A DNA stretch of 64,000 nucleotides from NCBI GenBank assembly GCA_014155875.1, contig JACEFZ010002133.1:549001-613000 (forward strand). The letters are read 5' to 3'. Positions within the stretch are counted from its first letter, which is position 1. Each line of letters begins with the position of its first letter. A program made the translations under genes and the position numbers. Under the pieces are notes generated by a model, which saw only the letters and a program-made list of their open reading frames with translations, did no database searches and was not told where the DNA came from. Below are positions 33,130 to 43,700 of the stretch, in pieces. Source of the DNA: Cepaea nemoralis. Lineage: Eukaryota > Mollusca > Gastropoda > Stylommatophora > Helicidae.

Positions 33130-34000
33130 GCTGACAGAATCTGACCTATAACCAGAAAACTATGACGACTTACCAAAAAACCACATAGAAGACATTCTAC
33201 TGAAACTAACCAACCTAAAGCGTATTCTTAGTTCGGTGTATGATATCACAGAGGAACTAAATCTTTACTGCCATTTGATATTCACACAATTCTGTATTGA
33301 AACAGATAGGAGCGTGAAAAACAATGAAAACGCATTACTGAACAAATCAGTAAGCTTGGAAAAGACTACAGCTTCAGTGTTCGACAATCCTAATAAATAT
33401 GTGCATAATCCTACCTCAACCAAACTCAACAAAATGCAAGCCGAAGCTCTCGTTTATGGATCGAAGTTTTGTAAACCACCAAAACGTGTTAACCTCGTTG
33501 CGTCACAAGCTCAATTTGACTGATCAGATCTCGAAGCTGACACGATCTTATACAGACTCGATTGAATGGCTCAAAGCCGAACTGGTGGATATAGAATACA
33601 ATACTACATAACGTTATCCGAACAGAAATGTCCGTTAATCAAATAACACAACACCGCTCTGAAATTATTACAAGCCAACCAACAACTGGTAATACTATTA
33701 TACAACCAGACAGGGCGAGTGGTGCAGTGGTTATGAACAAGCCTGACTACGAAAGGAAAGTGGAAAATATTTTATCGGATCCATCTAAAGTTCAGTTAGA
33801 TCCGAAAGCTAGCAAACCAGAGGACTTGGATTCAAAGGACAGAAATTCAGTCACTGTTCGGCCCTACATCACAAGACCTCTCCAGACATTCTGTCTACAA
33901 CATCAAAGGCCGACATACCGCTTTGCAGACGGATGGCACTTTTGTCCCGTCTCGAGCAACAACTTGTTAACAAAATGCCGACCGGATGTAGACATTTGAT
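33130..34000 (+). mobile_element. Penelope-like element, N-terminal coding fragment
   Basis: Recognisable blocks in three frames: LNKMQAEALVYGSKFCKPPK then RVNLVASQAQFD (33236-33523), SIEWLKAELVDIEYNT (33399-33611), and TIIQPDRASGAVVMNKPDYE followed by KVENILSDPSKV (33628-33999). The order GLKFC-P, then DKG-GVVIMN-like, is the conserved N-terminal region before the Penelope RT core. The RT fingers and the GIY-YIG endonuclease are not visible. Frameshifts and stops make it a dead fragment. Confidence 0.78.
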
Positions 34001-34351
34001 TTCTTTTGTTCCTCAGTCCCCTGCTCATCAAAGGGTTGCCGGTGCAGACGAATGTCGGGTCTTTTTGTCATTGATCGAAATTATCAAGTTTTTTTTTTCT
34101 CGAGACAAGCATCACCTCGTCTCACTCCAAGTTCTAGCATTTGGGGAATGGACGCATAATCCCGATCGGATAGCTTCTTGAATCCTGGGTCAGTTTCATT
34201 ATACTATTTTCATTTTACCATTAACCACATCCCGTTCAATATTAGAAGAGAAGTTATATAAGGGTCCATCGCCTGGCTGAGATTAACAACCATGTGAACG
34301 AGTCAGCCACAAATAGGATATTAATTTGAAGGTGATTGTTTTCCAAAGGCT

Positions 34352-34548
34352 TCCTCCATGGCGAAGCCGTTACGGACGCGATTCGTAAACCCGTGTTCGA
34401 AACAGCGATTCTTGTTTTTTTCGAAAAAAAGATATAGATGCCGGTCGTTCAAAAAGCAATGGCAAACTACTGAACGTAAAACTTGCCCAGGAATTACGAA
34501 CAGCCAAAATGCTGGGTTTGACTGCTACGTCCTGCAAAGGACGTGCAT
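34352..34548 (+). mobile_element. SINE-IV copy 1
   Basis: tRNA-like head (ccatggcgaagccgttacgg) and a shared core: gttcaaaaagcaatggcaaa, ctactgaacg, gctgggtttgactgctacgt and cctgcaaaggacgtgc. Confidence 0.85.
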
Positions 34549-34699
34549 AAATTAAAAAATAAAATGTCCAAAGAAGGTAATGATAACATTTCAGTAGGAT
34601 CCATTACTTCCTGCCACAGAAGAGGGGTACATGGTGAGGCAGGATCGCCTACGCCAGAGGGAAGGCACGTGAAGAAAATAAGCCACACCATCACATCTA

Positions 34700-36370
34700 G
34701 AATACTTTATTTGGGGCCGAACCTCAGACTTAACAGCTTAATTTAAAGGTGCTTGGTGTGGTTAAATGTGTTGTAGTGACAGAGCCTGTATAAGACAATC
34801 AAATATGAAAACAGGCGGGGAAGGGGTGTTGTCCATGATAGGCCAGCCCTTACTACTATACTTCCTTGATAGCAGACCATAATATAGTCCAGACATTGCT
34901 TGCCAACCTGCTTCCAGAAATTCATATATTTCTATCGTAACGCTACCCGTTTAAAAATTCTAAAATATATATTTGATATTCATATTGTTTTTAATGATAA
35001 AAATGCTTACAATTTTAGTACAATTTTGAAAGCTGTTTAGAGAATTCATACGCCCGCTGCAAAAACATGGCGGGAGATTGCAAAGAACTTAAGTACTTCC
35101 AACACAAGCTGGCCTTTTGAAATCACAAATATCACACTGTATTCTCACAAACGGTTTACTGGGGAAGTATTTTAAAGCAGCGCAATTAATATCGGTGTCG
35201 TAAGTACCGTTGTTTGTTGCTTTTATAATGTAGCAAGTGACATGAAAGTTTTTCTTGTTTTCAAATCTACTTGTGCATCCGGCAGTCCTCTATCTGCCGC
35301 CCCTTGCACGGCTAGTTTTACTTTTAGAGGAATTAAATTAATGATTATAACTGTACATTTATGATAACAGCAACACCATCTTGTACAGATTCATCGACAG
35401 GCTTGTTAAGACATTGAGAAACTTTAAATTTGGATGTAGACTGAAAAAACGGACGTGCCCGGCTGGTAAATCAGATGATTGACGTTATGAGAGCTTTGAA
35501 ATTGTGGACTTGAGCCAGGATCTAGGCTGTCGAGCTTCTTCCCTAACCCGATTTTGACTGTTAAATATGAGTATATGTTTCCCCCATGTCGACATGTAAT
35601 ATTTGGAAAAAATGAACTTAAATGAGAATTTTTTTAAAAAATCGCACATGAAAATGTGGCATTTTCACATTCAACAAGTTCCCACCGCTGGACGGGAAGG
35701 ATCGCCACTCCCTATCGCTACATCATGTTTCTGGAAACCCATTCTGATGAGATCAGATGAAATTTAGTCAGATGTCTAATTATACTGTACATGGTTGAGC
35801 TTGTCTTTACAAGTCCTTCCAGTGAAACACTAATTGAACTACCTACAATTACATGTCTCATGTTTTGTTAACAAAAAAAAAAACCCACTACCCTTGTGAA
35901 CATTGAACTTTCCCCCTATTAATTAATTATAACAACACAAGCTTAGAAACTGCCATGGGTCTATGATCTGTAGCACCATTATATTTTGTCGACTTGGATG
36001 CACGCAGGAATATGTGACCAGCTTTTTCCTTAGCAGATGACGAATGCGAGTGTTGAACTCTCGTCCTAGCTTGCTGACATCACATCACAGCAACTTCCTA
36101 TACACTTTCCTATCTGAATATTTAATTTAATATGATCTATTTTATGCCTACATGTTTCGAAAAAAATGTAACTCACGGTGTTAATTATCCCTGGTTGGAG
36201 GCTCTCACTTGTGAACCTTTCTCCTCTTGATTTCTTTAGTCAGATTCAACAACATATTGAAAATAACTTCATTGTGCTTGCAGTCATTCTAACTTATAAA
36301 ATAAATTAGAGGGGTGTTTTGATTTTTATGGCATTAATTCTGTGCATAAAATAAACAAAGTAGAAGAAGA
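34700..36370. other. AT-rich stretch without recognised features
   Basis: About 1.7 kb. No long frames, splice-flanked exons or known repeats are supported. One short frame after ATGGCGGG at about 35068 stops after 16 codons. Confidence 0.5.
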
Positions 36371-36375
36371 AAAAC

Positions 36376-37131
36376 AAGTTCTTTATTTTGTTGTTGTGTT
36401 CGCTCGTCCGCTTTGAACACAAGTCTTATCCATACACTTAATACTACTTCTAGTGAACTGGACTGATTCAGCGACTCAATGAGCATGATCAAGAGGATAG
36501 AGGAGGGGGTGGATCCGTAGAGAATGGTTGCTGTCTCTGGAGCGGTCTCGGCTGGCAAAGATTAGTTTCATCTTCGTGTCAGGGCATGCGGGAGTACAAG
36601 GAAATGTGCGGGCTGACAAGCTTGCAGGTAAGGCTACTGTGGAGGGCGGACATGCCATGGACCAGGCTGACATTCCGAATGCTCTACGACAAGTAAGACT
36701 TTTGCGAGAACCAAGTGATGACTGTGAATCTACAACCATGGCCAGACTGCAAGAACAGCAAATTAAAAGAGGGGTGGCCAAACAAGAACACTACGCAGGA
36801 AGCCAAAGAAGATTGATAAACCAACACAGAACTGGTGTCGTTAGCTGCTACGCCCTGCAGGATTTGCTGAGAAGAAGATCCCAGCACTTATGGACTGAAT
36901 AGTTCGATGTGCAATGAGGATGATCTGTCGACTAATTAACTAACAGTGTCCCTCACCATGAGGCGAACCCATCCCGACTTCTCTAGTACTTGTAATTTAT
37001 GTCCCCAAGTCAAGGAGGGAATTTAACATTTTAGTCCAACTGACAGGTCAGAGGGGTGGAACCCAGTACCTCGGCATCAGCACACCGGAAGTTTAAGAGC
37101 TCACTCTTATCCATTCAGCCGTGCTGACCAC
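36376..37131 (-). mobile_element. SINE-III copy 2, split by LINE-N copy 2
   Basis: Minus strand. Head at 37131 (ggtcagcacggctgaatgga) to 36946 (ending at gagggacactg), then LINE-N, then the SINE tail 36470-36376 (cagtccagttcactagaagt). The element is missing about 30 bp at the joint compared with 40340-40370, so the insertion deleted target sequence. Confidence 0.85.
36471..36945 (+). mobile_element. LINE-N copy 2, 3' fragment
   Basis: RNase H C-terminal part (SGHAGVQGNVRADKLAGKAT, then the QEHYAGSQRRLINQ block) and a short TAATTAACTAAC tail. 5'-truncated at the same place (tcaatga-catgatcaaga) as copy 4 at 53802. Confidence 0.9.
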
Positions 37132-37944
37132 CAAGTCCTTTATATAGGAGAGCCTTTAATTGTTGATATAGGAGAGGAGGATGATGAGTGACTGAGTTAG
37201 CTTTTAGGTTGTCTATGATAATCAAGACATGTTCTCAATTGCTGTTATCAAGTTAAAAAAAAAAGGTTGTTCGATCTTGGCTGTGTTGTAAGAGAATTGT
37301 TAAACTGTCTCTGAGGGGGCAGAGTATTGGACCATCTAACTGCTGGCATTTGTCATTCTGGTTGTTCCGTAGCCAGCATGAGGCTTTCTCCGCTGCTTGT
37401 CCTGGTGGTTCCAGTGCTCATGTTTTCGACTGTCCTTTCAGTCTTAGGACCAGACCTCTTGCTCCGTCTCTACGACAAAAAATTTGACCATATAACTCAG
37501 ACTGCCGATGAGGTCACCATACTTTTCCACCTTGTAGATTTGCAGCTTCTCAGTTCTTGATTTGTACGGGACAGTCGGCTCAATCAGCATTTGTTGCTGG
37601 GTCATGATCTGGTGCATCATGATGTCTGTTGGACAGACTTGTTTCTTTACCAGTACCCCCGCCTCATGCATGTTCATGTCTGTGATGTCCTTCATGTCTT
37701 GCATCCATTGTCGTGTTGATCTGCCCCTGGCCATGTTTCCCAGGAACCATGCCTTTCGCTACTATTATTTCAAACCCACAGTGACAGATACCAGCGGTCT
37801 TTTAAAAAAATGGAATAAACTATATTTTTGGGTCAGAAGCGGTCTTGTGAATTATAAACTAAAAAATAAAGAGGAAAGAAGGAACAAAGATACATCATTT
37901 TAGTAATTGTATATGTCTGTGTTGCGTTTATCTTCATACATTAT
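37132..37944. other. Unassigned interval
   Basis: No host exon supported. The minus-strand frame 37444-37734 (RGRSTRQWMQDMKDITDMNM) resembles the 3' end of a LINE protein but is too short to assign. Confidence 0.35.
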
Positions 37945-38384
37945 ACTGTACTTTTGTAGTTCAGTATACTGTACTTTTGTAGTTCAGTATACTGTACTTT
38001 TGTAGTTCAGTATACTGTACTTTTGTAGTTCAGTATACTGTACTTTTGTAGTTCAGTATACTGTACTTTTGTAGTTCAGTATACTATACTTTTGTAGTTC
38101 AGTATACTATACTTTTGTAGTTCAGTATACTGTACTTTTGTAGTTCAGTATACTGTACTTTTGTAGTTCAGTATACTATACTTTTGTAGTTCAGTATACT
38201 GTACTTTTGTAGTTCAGTATACTGTACTTTTGTAGTTCAGTATACTGTACTTTTGTAGTTCAGTATACTGTACTTTTGTAGTTCAGTATACTGTACTTTT
38301 GTAGTTCAGTATACTGTACTTTTGTAGTTCAGTATACTGTACTTTTGTAGTTCAGTATACTATACTTTTGTAGTACAGTATACA
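37945..38384. repeat. 23-bp minisatellite at a LINE-B truncation point
   Basis: About 19 units of cagtatactgtacttttgta-gtt. The end of the array merges into LINE-B sequence (cttttgtatggatgtgaaac), where the full-length LINE reads ctgtacttttatatggatgt. Confidence 0.93.
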
Positions 38385-38805
38385 CTTTTGTATGGATGTG
38401 AAACGTGGACAATGAGCAGTCAAGCTGAAAAACAGCTGAAGGCTGTGGAAATGTGGATTCTGAGGAAAATGCAAAGAATACCATTGACAGACAGAAAAAC
38501 CAATGAACAAGTCCTTCAAGAAACAAATGAAGATCGTAAACTGATTAGAGTAATTAGACGTAGACAATCAAAATTTTTTGGGCACATTATGAGAAGAAAT
38601 GACTTGGAGAACTTGATGACGACTGGCAAGATCGAAGGGAAGAGACCAAGGGGAAGACAGAGAAGTAAATACCTGGATGGCTTGGCCACGTGGCATGGTC
38701 GAGACAGGAACACAGAGCTGATCTACGACTCTGGTGATCGAGTGAGATGGCAGAACATGACCCCCCACACTTATCGGCATGGCACAAGATGGATGGATTA
38801 TCGAT
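38385..38805 (+). mobile_element. LINE-B copy 5, 3' fragment
   Basis: An unbroken C-terminal frame from YGCETWTMSSQAEKQLKAVE through [18 protein letters not shown] to the HTYRHGTRWMD end, followed by gatggatt. The least decayed 3' end of this family here. Confidence 0.92.
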
Positions 38806-39429
38806 TTTAAATCAAATTTTGACAATTCATGAAAATAAGTTGCTTCTGTTAATTTTTGAGACTTCTTTAAATTGTGCTCTAAAAATAAATACAAAAACAA
38901 TTCTTGCAATCAATTTCTTAACATTTGTGCCCTGTTGATGGAGTTGCATTATGGTTTGTGGACTTACTTACCGAGACAGTATTCCGAGTTCAATTCTCAG
39001 CAGTAGCAGAATTAATTTTTCTGACCAGTAAGACTGGCATGCCTCTGTGGTATCGGAGCAATCGGTATCGAAGGAATCGTAACACTTACCTACCACACAT
39101 GTCACAGGAGGCAGCTAATGAGGATTGGCATGAGACTGGATACCTCATCCAGTAGAGAACTTTTAGCTGCGAGCTCCAAGCAATCATAAACATGTCTACA
39201 AAGGGCGTGGCTTTGAGTTGGATGAGGTCCTATGCTCCAATTGGACCTGCAAGGTGGCAGCAGACAACCACTGGAGCTGACCTAGTCTTATAAAATAGTT
39301 ACCAGAGAATTGTTTTAGTTGTCTGGGAGGGAGAGACTGCGAAGAAGGGTACTGGCCTATATGTGAAGGCCTAATACTTGACATCCCAACTGCGGTATCT
39401 GCCATGGAGATGCCTATATCCTGTTATGC
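38806..39429. other. No recognised feature
   Basis: About 600 bp without a supported gene or repeat. Confidence 0.45.
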
Positions 39430-39690
39430 CCCATTATTGAATGGAGCTTGTACACTTAACCATCACAAGTGAAGCTGTGTTAGCACACAGACTATTGTAC
39501 ATGCTGGCCTATAGGTCCTGGATTCAAGACCCCATCGGGATGGGACTATTTCTCGACCATATGACTCAACCTCATGAGAATTGGTGTCAGAAAATATTCT
39601 GGGTGGGAAGGCTAGTGGGATATTGATCACTTCACCTAACCGGTGCAGTGTCTTCAAGGCCCACTATGTCTCATTGGCACGGGGACAGTT
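39430..39690 (+). mobile_element. SINE-V-like copy 1
   Basis: Head ctgtgttagcacacagacta and tcctggattcaagaccccat, then gtcagaaaatattctgggtg and caccta-accggtgcagtg. Shares these blocks with 48366-48545 and 53345-53600. Confidence 0.6.
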
Positions 39691-39857
39691 TATCATCTTT
39701 GTTTTCTTAATCTTGACCTTAAAGCCAATGAGGAGGAAGAAAGAGGAGTATCTTTTCTATCACAGTATTTTACTACAGAAAGTCAAATCAGTGAAGTACC
39801 CTTGTAACATCTTGAGATTTATTGAGCATATCTTGCTAGTCACACTTTTATAGACAA

Positions 39858-40005
39858 ATCAACGCTCGCTGGATGATGTCAGTATCACTCACTGGATGAT
39901 GTCAGTATCACTCACTGGATGATGTCAGTATCACTCGCTGGATGATGTCAGTATCACTCACTCACTGAATGATGTCAGTATCACTCACTGAATGATCTCA
40001 GTATC
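39858..40005. repeat. 23-bp minisatellite
   Basis: Six units of ggatgatgtcagtatcactc-act. Confidence 0.9.
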
Positions 40006-40186
40006 AGCCTTTCCTTCCTAGAACCCATTTTAGCCTGGGTCAACCTTGGAGGGCAGGTCAATTTTTGAAATGGCCTCGGTGGAATTTCAAACACATGACC
40101 CCAAGAGAAGCATGCAAGTCACTGCAATTCCTCAGCTCCCTATTTTACTATACCACTCTTGTAATCCTGTCATCATTTGGAAAAGA

Positions 40187-40452
40187 GGCCAGCATGTCCG
40201 AATGGATAAGAACATGTGTTCTTAAAACATCCGGTTCAACTCCTATAACGGACAGTTGGACTAAAATGTTGACCTCTCGCCCTTGACTTGGGGACATAAA
40301 TTACAAGTACCTCAAAGTCGGAGTGGGTGATGGTGAGGGACACTGGTAATAAGGAAAACTAATCCACACACAAAATTCAGTCCAGCAATACTAGAAGTGT
40401 GTGTGGACTACACTTGAGTTCAAAATGAGCGAGCGCTTAAAAAAAAAAAGCC
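40187..40452 (+). mobile_element. SINE-III copy 3
   Basis: ggccagcatgtccgaatgga (box A-like), ggttcaactcct (box B-like), ggggacataaattacaagta, ending in A11. Confidence 0.9.
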
Positions 40453-40515
40453 AAAGTTTTGAAATATATTAAAAATTTGTTTATGTAAACATCTGCTGTT
40501 TTCTGTTTCCCTCAG

Positions 40516-40767
40516 ACTCCTGCCTGTCCTGGCACTCAGGCTGTTGTAAAGGGTTGCAGAAAAGCTTTGTTGGAGTTCTCTTGCTGCGTGTCAGTGTTTG
40601 TTATGCTTACATCACTTCGTTGCTGAATGCAGAAAACTGTGACCATGAAGCCAAGAAAAATTGAGAAGACCAAATTTAGGACTTCTCCACTGCGATTGAC
40701 AATCAACAAGGAGGTGCTATTGGCTCGTTGGACTGACGGCTTGTTCTACTGTGTGAAAATTACAAAG
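40516..40767 (+). CDS. Polycomb-like exon with start codon
   Basis: 3' splice site tttccctcag at 40506-40515, then about 129 nt of 5' UTR. ATG at 40645 (gtgaccATGA), then 41 codons to the donor ACAAAG|gttaat. MKPRKIEKTKFRTSPLRLTI leads into the first Tudor strands. Upstream non-coding exons and the promoter were not located. Confidence 0.87.
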
Positions 40768-43700
40768 GTTAATTTCTTGTTTCATAAATATGTTTTCACA
40801 TGAAAATCTTAAATGCTATGTTTGTTTGGGTTAATGTTCTGAAAAAAGTAAAGAACAAAAGTATCATTTTTCGATGTAGTCACCAGTGCGTTCAATGCAA
40901 GTCCTCCAGCGCCGTTAAGGTGCTTGGATCTCATCTCATCTCATATCATGTTCCTCTTGTACGTTGCAGTGTTTTACCTTGAAGTAAAAAAAGTGGGAGA
41001 GTGCCCACTTATGGGCTTCATGTATCAATACTCCCATGGCCTCTTCTTCTGTCTGTACATCATTGCTTGTTGAGGTATACTGTTAGCTGGTAACCTACTT
41101 GCATGGCCAAACCATTTGACTTGCCTTATAAAATCTATTGCTTCTATAACCCCCACTTTAGTCTTTATTTCTTTATTTCTGATCTTATCTCTCCTTTATA
41201 CAATGAGTATTCTTCTTAGGAATCTCATTTCTATTGTGATTTATCTTTTCTCTTTTTCTGTCAATGTCCACGTTTGGCATTGGTAATATAGAGTAGTTTG
41301 GAAGATTGTATTGTAAAGTGCTTTCTTAGTAACTATTGATACATGTTTGTTCTTCAGTATTGGTGCCATTTGTCCAATGAGTTGGTTTGCCTTATTACAT
41401 CTATTTTTGATATTATACTTCCTAGATACTTGAAAGTCTTCACTTATTTCAAGGGATGTTCAGTTAAATGAATTGTTGTTGTTTTTTCTTCTTTAGTTAT
41501 AGTCATTACCTCTGTTTTACTTGTGGTAATTTTCATGTTATGTTCCTGCGTATTTCGTTTAGACTATTTATGTGGTCTTGTAATTCAGCTTCTGATTTTA
41601 CTATTAACGCTTTGTCGTCCGCAAACAGGAGTTCTGTAATGGTGCAATTTGCAGATGGTCCTTTTCTATGTTCTCGTCATGCGGTGTTCTTGCTGTCTCT
41701 GTTTGGTTTTTTTCTTTACATATATTGTCTATATAGGTTATTAGGTTATGAACAAGAGAGGGGACAGGACACAACCTTGTCATACTCCGGATCTTATGGT
41801 GAAGGGTTCCCGAGTGTCCTCCAGTTGCTCTCACTATGCATTCACTTTTGTTGTATAAGCTTCTATATAGGTTTGTTAGATGTGTACTCACTCCATATTG
41901 TTTAAGGATTTCCCACAGCTTGTTTCTATCTACTCATTAAGTGCTTGGATTCCTGTAGAAAAATCCACTCTGAGGTCACAACTGGGTGTGCCTGACTCTG
42001 TTGTAAACAGTCTGTCACAGAAGTCAAGCTGTTTTGAAACTTCCTACTCCACTCATACATTTTCTGGACTGACAGGCATGCATCTCCATACTGGACCTTC
42101 ATTAACCAATGAATATATATAGGTTACACCCCTTCACTAATAAAAAAAAAATGGATGCTGCTCCTCTTTGGTGCATGTCAAAATTGTGGCGGTCATCTTT
42201 AAACTGTCCTTATGACTTCACCATGTTCATCTACACCGTAATGTCACACTCTTGACATCCTTAACAACAATATTGACAGGTTAAAAGACAATGGCATGGT
42301 TATTGTAATTTCTATCACACTTTTAAGGTTTTCATGTGAAGCCCCCCTGTAGTTTAAACAATATTTGTTGTCCGCACTTTTGTTAATGGCCATACTATTT
42401 TTATAATATAGTTGAATTCATTCAGCTTTTCTACAATTTTTGTCCAGCAGTAATGGGAGTTTTAAATTAAAAAATAAAGAGGATGGAAGAATGAACAGTT
42501 ATATCTGGTTTATAAAGTAGTAGGTTAATATGCCGGTCTCCCGGCCTAGAGGTTAATGTCTTTCTCTGTAATCCCGTATATTCTCATGAGTAACGTAACC
42601 TGCGCGAGAATCGGTAGCGGTTCTCGCCGTGTTGGTAACTTAGGGGGTATGTTAGCCGGTCGCTCAGAAAGCAATGACAAACTACTTAGCGTAATCTTAA
42701 CTAGTGCATCAACAGTAGCTGAAAAATGCTGATGTTGACTGCAACGTCCTGTAAGGGATATGCAAAAAAAAAAGGTTACTATGTTACCTATTAAGTGGTA
42801 ATTGGTCTATAACAATACGGAGCCAGCACGATGTACCCATTTTGCCTGGAGGAATGGGAAAGGGTAATTTGCTGTGCTTTTTATTTCTTTTGCCTTTACA
42901 AAAAAAAAGTCTTAAAAGTCGAGAGGTCCGACTTCATTGCACCGGGTTTTATTCCACATAGCTCGGTCTATTGCCGCAGGGCAGCCTGCCAAAAGCACAA
43001 AATCCTTAGCTCCAGCAACGACCCCTGAGAAAGAAGCACTCGTGAACCGAAAGATGTAGCTTGTAATCGAACCTACAGCCTTCGGAACGCAAGGCAGATG
43101 GCTTGACCACTTCACCACTGACTAGTAGCTCCCAATTTACCGAAGGCCCTCAAAATGCTCCAGCCAAGCTCTCCGTGGAGACTTGTTCATGGTTGGTTGC
43201 ATGTTGCAACAACAGTTGTCTGTGGGATGATGTAGCCAACACGCTAACCCTCCTTAGTTGTCTATTAAGACATGCATGGTAGTTTACAGTGTTCCAAATG
43301 TTTGCTTCCCTTATAGGCCCGGGTAAAATACGGGCAGATTTATTTTGCTGACTTATAAATACTATACTGCTGAGTGCGGTTTAAATACTATACTGGTCAT
43401 CATCATCAAGTGCCCTGCCAGCTGGCATAGGTGTTCATGGCTCACCACAGATCTTGGTCTTTGGTTTTCTGGATCAACTGCTGATGATATTCCTCCATGC
43501 CGCCGTCTCCACCTGTGGCTCATGTCTGTCTCTACCGGACGAGGATGTCCTAAGACAGCCATTAATGTCGTTCACTAACTCTAATATATGTTTTGCCATG
43601 AAGTCTTGGGAAGATAATGTTATGGTTTCCCCTTGCCTTCCACATCCACATGGTGGTCTTTTACCTCTGCCTTTGACAGCCATTTCTGACTGTAAGGACA

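Noticed and set aside
35068..35118. ATGGCGGGAGATTG start-like context
   Set aside because: The frame stops after 16 codons, and no splice donor or conserved peptide supports it.
37378..37560. Signal-peptide-like ORF (MRLSPLLVLVVPVLMF...)
   Set aside because: Short and without a family match. The opposite strand looks like a LINE 3' end, so the hydrophobic reading is probably accidental.
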